A stretch of 64,000 bases of DNA, taken from assembly GCA_049115955.1 (NCBI GenBank), contig JAGDZJ010000001.1, positions 62,001 to 126,000 of the forward strand, given 5' to 3'. Position numbers and translations under genes: made by a program. The notes beneath the pieces were generated by a model that saw nothing but the letters and a program-made list of their open reading frames with translations, ran no database searches and was not told the origin of the DNA. Of this stretch, positions 1 to 8,225 are shown piece after piece; positions within the stretch are counted from its first letter, which is position 1, and the number at the start of each line of letters is the position of its first letter. Source of the stretch: Salinispirillum sp049115955. GTDB taxonomy: Bacteria > Pseudomonadota > Gammaproteobacteria > Pseudomonadales > Natronospirillaceae.

Positions 1-814
1 TGTTGTCGACCTGCAACACGCCCGCGCGATCGAAATAGGCCTGATCCAATTTCAACCGGTTCGCTAGGCCCGCTGGCACCGGCGTATCCATATCTGTTTT
101 AAGGATCAGTACTTTCTTCGACTTAGAGGCCGCCCGCAACACGGTCATAAAACGCTGCGCGTTCCTGATGTTCTCTACGTGCAGCAAAATGGCTTTTACC
201 CGACGATCTTCGGCCAAATAATCCACCACATCGCTGATGCTGACGTCCGCCCGCGCACCCACAGTCACAAAGTGTGAAAAGCCATAGCCTCGTCCGGTCG
301 CCCAATCCAGCAGCGCGGAACCCAGCGCCGAGGACATACCGACATAAGCGATATTTCCGGAACGTGCTTGAATGTGCGAATAGGATACGTTCATGTTGAA
401 CGAAGGCACGATGACACCCAAGCTGTTCGGGCCCATCAAACGAATCCCCCAACGACGTGCCAACTGCGTCATACGGCGCATGGTATTGGCACTGAGTTGG
501 TCACGTGCCATGCCGCCAGACAACACCAAGGCGGCTTTAACACCGGCCTCGGCCGCGCTCTTGATGGCCCGCAACAACGCTTTTGCAGGTAAACAGATTA
601 CTGCTAAGTCGATGTGGTCTTCCGGCCGAATTTGATAGATGCATTTGACGCCGAAAACCGTTTCGTAGCGCTTCAAATTCACTGCTACGATGCGATGCGG
701 GTAGCCAGAGCCTTGCAGGTTCTGCAAGACCAGGCCGCCCATGCTGCCTTCGCGCTCTGACGCTCCCAGTACGGCGATGGATTTAGGCTGAAAAAATGCG
801 TCAAGGTCGGCCAT
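1..814 (-). CDS. patZ: PatZ/Pka-like acyl-CoA synthetase (NDP-forming) and GNAT acetyltransferase, N-terminal part only
   Basis: The gene is read leftward and runs off the window, so only about 271 N-terminal residues are present. The start is the ATG at 814-812, preceded by a weak GAAGTGAG site. The protein opens with a CoA-binding Rossmann domain (KSIAVLGAS, residues about 11-19), continues with a GPNSLG motif typical of succinyl-CoA-synthetase-like proteins, and the visible part ends FDRAGVLQVDN, a stretch also characteristic of YfiQ/PatZ. Full-length PatZ (about 880 residues) ends in a GNAT domain that acetylates lysines such as those of acetyl-CoA synthetase; that domain lies outside the window, so a plain acyl-CoA synthetase is not excluded. 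It diverges from the deacetylase-fold gene at 996. Confidence 0.72.
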   Translation of the reverse strand, partial: MADLDAFFQPKSIAVLGASEREGSMGGLVLQNLQGSGYPHRIVAVNLKRYETVFGVKCIYQIRPEDHIDLAVICLPAKALLRAIKSAAEAGVKAALVLSGGMARDQLSANTMRRMTQLARRWGIRLMGPNSLGVIVPSFNMNVSYSHIQARSGNIAYVGMSSALGSALLDWATGRGYGFSHFVTVGARADVSISDVVDYLAEDRRVKAILLHVENIRNAQRFMTVLRAASKSKKVLILKTDMDTPVPAGLANRLKLDQAYFDRAGVLQVDN

Positions 815-934
815 GGCTCACTTCAATGTTGGCTGCTTTGGGTATGCCTAACAGTAAAGCGGAAACAGCATGGCGGTGCAATGCGTATACGCCCCTGAAC
901 CCTTTGCCCAATTTCTAAAATCGGTAATACTCTA

Positions 935-940
935 TATACT
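935..940 (+). promoter_or_regulatory. Possible -10 element upstream of the deacetylase-fold gene
   Basis: TATACT lies 55 bases before the chosen ATG at 996, in the divergent gap with the patZ-like gene (815-995). The matching -35 position (912-917, TTTCTA) is poor, so this is only a candidate. It argues that the coding start is 996, not an in-frame start at 870 upstream of the promoter. Confidence 0.3.
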
Positions 941-995
941 GTCTGACGCACTCTGGAGCATCTATGCTCCTTGTCGTCCGTTTTCGGAGTCTTCT

Positions 996-1919
996 ATGAC
1001 CACAGGTTTCATCTATCATCCAGCGTGCCTAACGCATGACATGGGGCCTGAGCATCCTGAGAGCCCGGCCCGCCTGTCGGCCATCATCGAACAATTAGAA
1101 CGCAGCCCGCTGTGGCAAGAGCTCGATATTTATACCGCCCACCGCGCGGAAGACCGGCATTTACTGGCCATTCATCACCCGCGCTACCTTGAACAAATTA
1201 AGCTGTTAGCGCCCCAACATGGCTTGATCCACGCGGGCCCTGACACCGCGATGAGCCCCGGCAGTATAGAAGCGGCCTATCGCGCTGCGGGTTCCGGCGT
1301 GCAGGCAGTCGATGGCATCATGAATCATTTTTATCAAAACGCCTTTTGCGCCACTCGGCCACCCGGTCACCATGCCGAACCCGCCACCACCATGGGGTTT
1401 TGCTTCTTTCATAACTTAGGGGTCGCCGCACGTTATCTGCGCCAGACGTACCACATTAAGCGCATCTGCGTGATCGACTTCGACGTTCACCAAGGTAACG
1501 GCACGGTAGAGATATTCCGCGACGACCCGGATGTGCTTTTTCTGTCGAGCTTTCAGCATCCGTTTTACCCGAACTCGCACTGGCAGGCGCAACACCCTCA
1601 TATGAAGTTTGCCCCGTTAGAGGCCGACACCGACGGGACAGAGATTCGACGCATTTGGCAGGACGAGTGGCGACACGCTATTCGAGAACACCAGCCGGAG
1701 TTTTTCTTTATCTCCGCCGGTTTCGACGCCCATACGGATGATCCTTTGGGCGAACTGAACTGGACCACAGAAGACTTCCGCTGGTTAACCGAATCGATTA
1801 AAGCGGAAGCCGATAAATTGGCACAAGGGCGCATCATCAGTTTTCTGGAAGGCGGCTACGACGTTCATGCCTTGGCCGACTGCGTTGAGGCGCATATCGG
1901 CGCCTTGATGGGGCGCTAG
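996..1919 (+). CDS. Histone deacetylase family protein (class II HDAC / acetylpolyamine amidohydrolase fold)
   Basis: A 307-residue zinc-dependent deacetylase of the arginase/deacetylase fold. Visible signatures in order: the GHH pair at H125-H126, the metal-binding DFDVHQGNGT block with D163 and H165, SAGFDAH with the third ligand D244, and a C-terminal EGGYD. Length fits the bacterial family. The ATG at 996 is preceded by GGAG; an in-frame extension to 870 lacks a good ribosome site and would place the start before the likely promoter. Substrates in this family include acetyl-lysine proteins (AcuC-like) and acetylpolyamines, and sequence alone does not decide. The divergent neighbour is a lysine-acetyltransferase-like gene, which makes a protein deacetylase role attractive but unproven. 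Confidence 0.88.
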   Translation: MTTGFIYHPACLTHDMGPEHPESPARLSAIIEQLERSPLWQELDIYTAHRAEDRHLLAIHHPRYLEQIKLLAPQHGLIHAGPDTAMSPGSIEAAYRAAGSGVQAVDGIMNHFYQNAFCATRPPGHHAEPATTMGFCFFHNLGVAARYLRQTYHIKRICVIDFDVHQGNGTVEIFRDDPDVLFLSSFQHPFYPNSHWQAQHPHMKFAPLEADTDGTEIRRIWQDEWRHAIREHQPEFFFISAGFDAHTDDPLGELNWTTEDFRWLTESIKAEADKLAQGRIISFLEGGYDVHALADCVEAHIGALMGR

Positions 1920-1972
1920 GCAACGGTCACCACTTACATCTACATCCATTCAGCAACCAAACAAGGTAAAGC

Positions 1973-2377
1973 ATGTCTGTAACCACTTGGGATCCGACAC
2001 AACCATCAGGCGAATCCGCCAGTCAACCTGACTTAGCACGCGTGCGCGCTTGGGCAGCCACCGCATGGACTAACGAGCAGGCGTTAACCGCCCTCACGGA
2101 TGACGACCGCAATAGTCTCAAAGCGTGGATTACGCTGGATTGGACTATCTGGGAACCTGTCATCACGCAGCTCACAGCCAACGAGCTGTGTCACCTGATG
2201 CAATTGATGACGCTGGCCGAAAGCCACATCGGCGGTTGCGATGCGGGCGCGAAATCTACGGTGATTCATGCGTTTCGTCAGCACAAGTCGAAGTTTGGTG
2301 CGCCCGACAAAGAGCTGGTTCGCTGGATCAAAGCCAATACGCAAAACCGCTTTTTGCCTTACGGGCCCGTACTCTAG
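1973..2377 (+). CDS. Small hypothetical protein (134 aa)
   Basis: Not recognised. A soluble 134-residue protein, rich in W, A and T, with no signal peptide or membrane segment. The start ATG at 1973 follows AAGGTAAAGC, an acceptable ribosome site. It sits 53 bases after the deacetylase-fold gene and 17 bases before hrpB on the same strand, so the three may be co-transcribed. The middle (about residues 60-100) looks helical and carries two Cys (residues 73 and 89). Confidence 0.65.
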   Translation: MSVTTWDPTQPSGESASQPDLARVRAWAATAWTNEQALTALTDDDRNSLKAWITLDWTIWEPVITQLTANELCHLMQLMTLAESHIGGCDAGAKSTVIHAFRQHKSKFGAPDKELVRWIKANTQNRFLPYGPVL

Positions 2378-2394
2378 CCCGAACCGAGTCTGCT

Positions 2395-4764
2395 ATGACC
2401 GCCTCATTGGCCGATTTACCTCTGTATGCGCACCGTGCGGACTTTACTGCCGATGCGGGCAACCCACTGTTGGTGGAGGCCGAACCGGGCGCCGGTAAAT
2501 CGACCCTGATTCCGTTGTGGGCGCTGGAAGATTGCCCGGCTGATCGTCAAGTCTGGTTGATTCAACCGCGCATTCTGGCCACCCGTGCCGTCGCCAACAG
2601 GCTGGCTAGCCTGCATCCGCAAGCTGACGCCATTGGCTATCAGGTGCCCTACGAGCGGCGTATCAACGACAGTACACGTTTAATGGTGCTGACGCCGGGC
2701 ATATTCTTACAGCGTCTGTTGCATGATCCTGCACTGACCGACGTGCACACCATCATCCTGGACGAAGTGCACGAGCGCTCCATGCAGCAGGATATTGCGT
2801 GGGTTTGGTTGCAAGAGCTACTGGTGTTGCGCGACGATTTGCGGGTGATCTTAATGACCGCCACGCCGGACCCCGCTTTACGACAGCAAGTGCCGCAGCG
2901 CTTGCACGCACCCGGTCGTCAGTTCCCCGTGCACACGCAGTGGGTGCCGCCTAATCCGCAGGAACGTTTGTCGAACGCCGTGGTGCGCGCCCTACACCAC
3001 GCCAAGCCAGAGGCCAATGCGACCATACTGGTGTTTCTGCCCGGCTGGCATGACATCGAAGCCACACACCGCGCCATCACACAGCAGTTTCCAGAGCGCC
3101 TAGTCGTGCGTTTGCACAGTGCGGTCAGCAGTACCGAACAACAGCAAGCCATTGACCCCACCACGGGTCCGCGCATCATTTTGTCCACCAATATTGCGGA
3201 AACGTCACTTACCGTGCCGGATGTCACCTGGGTGATTGACAGCGGCCAAGCGCGCTTTCAACAGTTTGAACAGAGCACTGGCATCGCGCGCTTGGTCACA
3301 CGGCAAATAAGCCAAGCCTCGGCCGACCAACGACGCGGCCGCGCCGGGCGCGTCCAAACCGGACACTGCCTTCGTTTGTGGCCGGAAAGCCTACCGCTGG
3401 CACCTGCCGACCGTCCTGACATTCTGCAGACCGATGCATTGCCGCTAGCTTTGCTGTTGGCCCACTGGGGCACGGATACAGCACAACTGAATTGGCCCGA
3501 CCGACCATCCGCCATGGCGCTGCAACAAGCGCAGGATCGCCTGACCCAATGGGGGCATTTGGATGAGCTTGGGCGAATCACCCCTCGCGGGCGGCAAGTC
3601 TCCGACCTTGGCACCCACCCACGCATAGCTGCCTGGTTGCAGCAGTATCATCGAACCATACCAAAAGAGGCCTTAACATTAGCCCTCGCGCTGCATTTCA
3701 CTCCCGAAACCGGTGATGACCCTGAAGCGTGGCGTAACCAAGCCGATACACAGGCCGCCCGTCATCCGCACTGGCGCCAGCAAGCCAAACGGTGGCTCAG
3801 TGTACTGGCACTGACCGTCGATCAGCACGCTGAATGGAAGCCCGAGGATGTGGCAGCGGTATTACGCGACCGCATTGGTGTTCGGCAACCCTCGGGGCTG
3901 TATCGACTGGACTCGGGCATCAGTGTACAAGGCAGTCAAACCATAGAAAGTAGCGACTGGGCGTTGTTTCTTTCGCTGCAACGCCGTGGCGACGCGCACC
4001 ACGGCTACGCGGTGCCACTGACGGTAGCGGCTGAACAACAACGCGCATGGAGTACGCCGCACCATCAACTGTTGCATACACGCCAAGGCTGGGTACAAGA
4101 AACACAATGGTTGTTGGGTGGACGGTTGGTTGACACCCAACACATGCCCTTATCCGATGCCGACGTGCCGGATGCACTGTTGGGACTGATTACTGCCTCA
4201 CCACTCACGCCAGAAAATTGGGATGCTCGCGCTCAGGCGCTGTTAGCAAAGGCTCGATTGGCGGCAGAAAAAGACTTGTTAGCGCTGCCTGCGGTAGACA
4301 CAGACACCCTGTTCCATCGTCTGTCGGATTGGTTGCTACCATTTCTGAGCGCTCACAGTCAGTTAGACAAGCTGCCGTGGTATGAAGGGCTCATTTACTA
4401 TCTGGGCTCAGACGTCGTGCGCGTGCTCGGCGATCTATTGCCAGAGCAGATCACGCTGCCCAGTGGGCGTGAAGCCAAGGTAGATTACTCTGCTGGACAA
4501 CCGATGGTTGCGGGTAAACTGCAGGAGTTTTTTGGCGCATCCAGCATGGCATTGGCTGACGGCAGACTACCGTTGACGCTGCACCTGCTGTCTCCAGCTG
4601 GCAGGCCACTGGCCATTACCGCCGACCTGGCGTCGTTCTGGCGCAACAGCTACTCCGGCGTGAGAAAAGAAATGCGCGGGCGCTATCCACGTCACCCGTG
4701 GCCGGAAAACCCCGAGCAGCACGAACCGACGCACAAAACGAAGCGCGCGCTGCAGAGGGATTAA
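2395..4764 (+). CDS. hrpB: ATP-dependent helicase HrpB
   Basis: A 789-residue DEAH-type helicase. Motifs in order: Walker A GAGKST near residue 31, the DExH box read here as DEVH (in DEVHERS), the motif III region MTATPD, SNIAETSLT-type motif V, and QRRGRAGR motif VI around residue 305; the C-terminal half is the HrpB-specific extension. Length matches the family (about 800). The ATG at 2395 gives the usual HrpB N-terminus; the frame stays open upstream to a GTG at 2125, but that would run through the preceding gene. HrpB is a common proteobacterial helicase with no settled cellular role, although RNA-related functions are assumed. No unusual features. Confidence 0.93.
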   Translation: MTASLADLPLYAHRADFTADAGNPLLVEAEPGAGKSTLIPLWALEDCPADRQVWLIQPRILATRAVANRLASLHPQADAIGYQVPYERRINDSTRLMVLTPGIFLQRLLHDPALTDVHTIILDEVHERSMQQDIAWVWLQELLVLRDDLRVILMTATPDPALRQQVPQRLHAPGRQFPVHTQWVPPNPQERLSNAVVRALHHAKPEANATILVFLPGWHDIEATHRAITQQFPERLVVRLHSAVSSTEQQQAIDPTTGPRIILSTNIAETSLTVPDVTWVIDSGQARFQQFEQSTGIARLVTRQISQASADQRRGRAGRVQTGHCLRLWPESLPLAPADRPDILQTDALPLALLLAHWGTDTAQLNWPDRPSAMALQQAQDRLTQWGHLDELGRITPRGRQVSDLGTHPRIAAWLQQYHRTIPKEALTLALALHFTPETGDDPEAWRNQADTQAARHPHWRQQAKRWLSVLALTVDQHAEWKPEDVAAVLRDRIGVRQPSGLYRLDSGISVQGSQTIESSDWALFLSLQRRGDAHHGYAVPLTVAAEQQRAWSTPHHQLLHTRQGWVQETQWLLGGRLVDTQHMPLSDADVPDALLGLITASPLTPENWDARAQALLAKARLAAEKDLLALPAVDTDTLFHRLSDWLLPFLSAHSQLDKLPWYEGLIYYLGSDVVRVLGDLLPEQITLPSGREAKVDYSAGQPMVAGKLQEFFGASSMALADGRLPLTLHLLSPAGRPLAITADLASFWRNSYSGVRKEMRGRYPRHPWPENPEQHEPTHKTKRALQRD

Positions 4765-4788
4765 TCCGCTAGGAAACCTAGAGAGATT

Positions 4789-5151
4789 CTAGTCGCGCAA
4801 AGGCCACTGCTCAACCGGCCGATTTTCAATCAACTGAATCGGACCGTACTGACGCTCAATAGCACGCAACACCGTGAAGGCTTGCTCCAAAGTCGTTTCA
4901 TCATCGATATTCTCCGACGTGACGGACAAGGCCAAACGCTGCACGGTACGAAGCTTCGCTCGGAAAACGCAGCGATCATCGTTGAACTGAGCGACGAATT
5001 TATTGAGGGTATCTGGAGCCCGCAAGGGATTGAGCATTTGGATAGACCAAACAACCTCCCACGCACGAGCGGATAGACGACGTTTTGATGGAATTAACGG
5101 GAGATCGTCCATGACCATATGACTGCTGTCCGACATCGCTGGACTGGGCAT
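4789..5151 (-). CDS. Hypothetical protein (120 aa)
   Basis: Not recognised. It is a cytoplasmic 120-residue protein without membrane segments. The ATG at 5151 has a strong GGAGGG site six bases upstream in the transcript, which supports a real gene. It faces hrpB tail to tail with a 24-base gap. Upstream lies a 182-base gap (5152-5333) separating it from the ArsR-type regulator on the same strand; that gap is AT-rich and may hold its promoter. Confidence 0.6.
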   Translation of the reverse strand: MPSPAMSDSSHMVMDDLPLIPSKRRLSARAWEVVWSIQMLNPLRAPDTLNKFVAQFNDDRCVFRAKLRTVQRLALSVTSENIDDETTLEQAFTVLRAIERQYGPIQLIENRPVEQWPLRD

Positions 5152-5333
5152 ATTGTCCCTCCGGTTATTGACAGGTTAGTGAACAAATTTTAATCAGACA
5201 TTAGAGAGAGTTTCGGCACTTGTCAAATTACCAATTGGCACAAACACGCTTAAACGTCCGCAACGTGATTCACTTCACTTACTTTTCACCACGAATGAAC
5301 AGCTCAACCGCTTCGACGAGATAAGAAATGTAT

Positions 5334-5657
5334 CTACTTACAATACATATCGTGCAACAAACCAATGACCCGCTCAACCTTCTCGCTCTTTAAGCGATAG
5401 TGAACCATCTGTGCTTCCTTCCGAATGGACACTAGATCTTCGTTGCGCAGGCGTGCCAAATGCTGCGACAACGCAGATTGGCTTAATGGTACTTGCTGAT
5501 TGAGCTCGGTAACGGTTTTTTCGCCGTCGAGCAGGTTACACATAATCAATAGACGGCATTCATGGCCCAGCGTTTTGAGCAACGCAGCCGCGTCTGCGGC
5601 GTTATCTGCCATTGCCTTCATATCGTCTGCTGTCAAAGACAGAGACTCATCCTTCAT
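5334..5657 (-). CDS. ArsR family regulator, HlyU/BigR/SqrR-like thiol-sensing type
   Basis: A 107-residue winged-helix repressor. The LSQSALSQHLARLR recognition-helix region (about residues 58-71) and the RKEAQMVHYRL wing closely resemble Vibrio HlyU and the BigR/YgaV persulfide sensors. Two cysteines, C40 (RLLIMC) and C106 near the C-terminus, lie 66 residues apart, the spacing of the C38/C104 redox pair known in HlyU. A third cysteine, C34, is extra. The metal-binding ELCVC box of arsenic or cadmium sensors is absent. The start is uncertain: ATG at 5657 gives the family N-terminus, while a GTG at 5666 has a slightly better ribosome site; longer readings to 5795 look non-coding. It diverges from the RDD gene at 5908; no sulfur-oxidation gene is adjacent. 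Confidence 0.82.
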   Translation of the reverse strand: MKDESLSLTADDMKAMADNAADAAALLKTLGHECRLLIMCNLLDGEKTVTELNQQVPLSQSALSQHLARLRNEDLVSIRKEAQMVHYRLKSEKVERVIGLLHDMYCK

Positions 5658-5907
5658 CTGTTTCACGTTAATGTTTTCCCTTTTTCCATGATGCTTTGTT
5701 CTCCATACCGGTGACGAGCTCCATGAAATTCGCATTGATTTTATAGCAGCAGTACATTTTGCACCCAAAGCAGGACAGCAGGCAAGAGTCGACACGTTAT
5801 TTTCTCGACGCCTAGAGCGCTTGCACGCCCCTCTGAGCGGTTTACAGGATCATCGAAGTTAGGCACTATCAGCGTCCTATTCGTTCAGACACAACCCGTA
5901 CATAACC

Positions 5908-6360
5908 ATGAAAAACCGCCAAACAACCCTTCTGGTATTGCAACTGAAACGTCTCGTCGCTTTTTTTTACGACGTAATGGTATTAGCTGGCCTGCTCATT
6001 GTTGCCGGATTCTTGTATCTCGGCATTCAAACGTTATTGCAGGGATCTGACGTCGTAGAGCCCGGTAGCCTATTGTTTCAGCTCTATCTAGCGCTCATCA
6101 TTTTCGGCTATGTATACATCAGTTGGCGTCGCGCTGGCCAAACCATTGGCATGAAAGCATGGCGACTCAGAGCCATCGGCACGGATGGTCAACCGTTAAC
6201 GTTCGGCCAGATTTTGATTCGATTTTTGGTAGGCCTACTGTCCTTTGGCTTAGCAGGCGCAGGCTACTGGTGGTCATTTTTCGATGCCTCTGGCCGTTCA
6301 GTGCCGGAAATCTTATCCGGTACTGAGACACAATTGGTCACAAAAATTAGTAATCCGTGA
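5908..6360 (+). CDS. RDD family inner-membrane protein
   Basis: A 150-residue membrane protein. The RDD signature is visible as KRLVAFFYDVMVLAG (residues about 14-28), with Arg and Asp in place but one of the two Asp of the name replaced by Tyr-Asp. Three hydrophobic segments fall near residues 22-42, 58-72 and 108-128, and the loop GQTIGMKAWRLR is the second conserved block of the family. RDD proteins are small membrane proteins, some implicated in Na+/H+ exchange or stress, but no function can be assigned here. It stands alone, divergent from the ArsR-type regulator 250 bases away. Confidence 0.8.
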   Translation: MKNRQTTLLVLQLKRLVAFFYDVMVLAGLLIVAGFLYLGIQTLLQGSDVVEPGSLLFQLYLALIIFGYVYISWRRAGQTIGMKAWRLRAIGTDGQPLTFGQILIRFLVGLLSFGLAGAGYWWSFFDASGRSVPEILSGTETQLVTKISNP

Positions 6361-6644
6361 CAATTATAATGCTTTGACTTAACCACCGGCAGCCAATATA
6401 ACTGTGTTCTTTTTAACCAATTGACTTGGGTAAGATTCCGGCATATTGGCTTCAATAACAATGAGCAACGGATTGTCCGGGTAGGCTCGGGGACACGAAC
6501 CGCCCACGAAAGAAAAAAGAGCCATCAACTGGCCAACGTCAAAACGAACAGGCATTTGAGCACAGGCGCCTTAATCGGCCGAAGGGACAATGTCTGTGGG
6601 GGTTCAGCAGCCTCCAATAACCTAAACATGGGAGCAAACAAAGC
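6361..6644. other. Non-coding gap ahead of pntA
   Basis: This 284-base gap between the RDD gene and pntA contains no convincing reading frame. It presumably carries the pntAB promoter and a leader; no known riboswitch was recognised, although a GGCGCC/GGCC-rich patch at about 6568-6584 could fold. Confidence 0.4.
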
Positions 6645-8213
6645 ATGTCTTTAACCATTGCCATCCCCAGGGAAACCAGCAAGCAAGAGAATCGGGTGGC
6701 AGCAACACCTGACTCAGTGTCAAAACTGATCAAGCTTGGCTACTCTGTGGTCATTGAACGCAACGCGGGTGCCGCGGCAAACTTCACTGATGCCGCGTAT
6801 GAAGCTGTTGGGGCGGAAATTGTCACGCCCGCCAAAGTCTATTCGCGTGCTGATATCCTTTTGAAGGTGAACGGCCCGCAAGTTCGCACCGACCTGAAAA
6901 ACGGTGACGAAGTGGCGTTACTGAAGGCAGGCGCATATTTTGTCAGCTTTCTGCAACCTGCCTTAAACCCCGACACACTGAAAAGGCTGGCCGAGCAGAA
7001 AGTCACCGCGCTCGCCATTGATGCCGTGCCACGTATTTCGCGGGCGCAGAAAATGGACGCTTTGAGCTCCATGGCAAACATCGCGGGCTATCGCGCAGTG
7101 GTGGAAGCCGCCAACGTATTTGGTCGTTTCTTCACGGGCCAAATCACTGCCGCCGGTAAGGTACCTCCGGCTAAAGTCATGGTGATCGGCGCGGGCGTTG
7201 CCGGTCTGGCTGCCATCGGTGCAGCTAAATCCATGGGCGCCATTGTGCGTGCCTTCGACACGCGTCCCGCAGTAAAAGACCAAGTCGAGAGTATGGGTGC
7301 AGAGTTCCTGGAGCTGGACTTCAACGAAGACGGCACCGGTGCGGGTGGTTACGCCAAAGAAATGAGCAAGGAGTTCATTGAAGCAGAAATGGCCTTGTTC
7401 CGGGCGCAAGCCAAAGAAGTGGACATCATCATCACCACCGCTTTGATTCCCGGCAAGCCAGCCCCGAAATTGATTCTGAAAGACATGGTCGAGTCGATGA
7501 AAGACGGCAGCGTCGTGGTCGATCTGGCTTCCGCCAACGGTGGTAACTGCGAACTCACCACACCGGACGAAGTGGTGGTTAAGCACGGTGTTACTATTAT
7601 CGGCTACAGCAACCTACCCAGCCGCTTAGCAGCTCAATCATCGCAGCTGTACGCAACGAACTTGGTCCACCTATTGTCCGATCTGACGCCAGAAAAGAAC
7701 GGTGAGATTGTTCTTAACATGGAAGACGAAGTGCAACGCGGCGCGACGGTCGTACACGCTGGTGAAATCACTTGGCCACCACCGCCACCCAAAGGCGGCC
7801 AGGACGGCGGTGCAAAACCCGCCGCCGCTGCCGAGCCAATAGCGGTGAAGAAAGAAAAGAAACCCATGACAGGCCGCACCATCGCCATCTACTGGGCCAT
7901 TGCAGGTGCACTGTTGCTCGGTTTGGGTTCGGTGGCGCCCGCGGATTTTGTGGGCCATTTCTTCATCTTCATACTGTCGATCTTTGTCGGCTGGCAGGTC
8001 ATCTGGAACGTCAAACACAGCTTGCACACACCGCTGATGAGCGTCACCAACGCGATCAGTAGCATCGTGATCGTCGGTGCCCTGCTGCAGGTGTCCGTTG
8101 AGGGCAGCGTTGTGGTGCCCATCATGGCCACCATCGCCGTGTTCGTCACCAGTATCAACATTGCGGGTGGCTTCTACGTCACGCACCGCATGTTGAACAT
8201 GTTCCGGAAATAA
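6645..8213 (+). CDS. pntA: NAD(P) transhydrogenase subunit alpha
   Basis: A 522-residue subunit of the proton-translocating transhydrogenase, which transfers hydride between NAD(H) and NADP(H) at the inner membrane. The N-terminal two thirds (to about residue 380) are the NAD-binding domain I with the dinucleotide fold VMVIGAGVAGLAAIG (about 179-193). A flexible linker rich in P, G, A and K follows, then TM helices in the last about 115 residues. This undivided alpha subunit is the enterobacterial type rather than the split PntAA/PntAB of other bacteria. The ATG at 6645 gives the family N-terminus. It is 12 bases upstream of pntB in an operon. Confidence 0.97.
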   Translation: MSLTIAIPRETSKQENRVAATPDSVSKLIKLGYSVVIERNAGAAANFTDAAYEAVGAEIVTPAKVYSRADILLKVNGPQVRTDLKNGDEVALLKAGAYFVSFLQPALNPDTLKRLAEQKVTALAIDAVPRISRAQKMDALSSMANIAGYRAVVEAANVFGRFFTGQITAAGKVPPAKVMVIGAGVAGLAAIGAAKSMGAIVRAFDTRPAVKDQVESMGAEFLELDFNEDGTGAGGYAKEMSKEFIEAEMALFRAQAKEVDIIITTALIPGKPAPKLILKDMVESMKDGSVVVDLASANGGNCELTTPDEVVVKHGVTIIGYSNLPSRLAAQSSQLYATNLVHLLSDLTPEKNGEIVLNMEDEVQRGATVVHAGEITWPPPPPKGGQDGGAKPAAAAEPIAVKKEKKPMTGRTIAIYWAIAGALLLGLGSVAPADFVGHFFIFILSIFVGWQVIWNVKHSLHTPLMSVTNAISSIVIVGALLQVSVEGSVVVPIMATIAVFVTSINIAGGFYVTHRMLNMFRK

Positions 8214-8225
8214 GGAGAGCGACTC

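Noticed and set aside
123..452. Open frame inside the patZ-like region
   Set aside because: The true gene runs through this area in another frame on the same strand and continues beyond the window edge.
2125..2394. N-terminal extension of hrpB from GTG 2125
   Set aside because: It would overlap the hypothetical gene at 1973-2377 and add residues not seen in HrpB; ATG 2395 gives the family start.
6963..7586. 207-residue open frame on the minus strand
   Set aside because: It is fully antisense to pntA, has low-complexity His/Gly content and no ribosome site. It is a shadow of the pntA frame.
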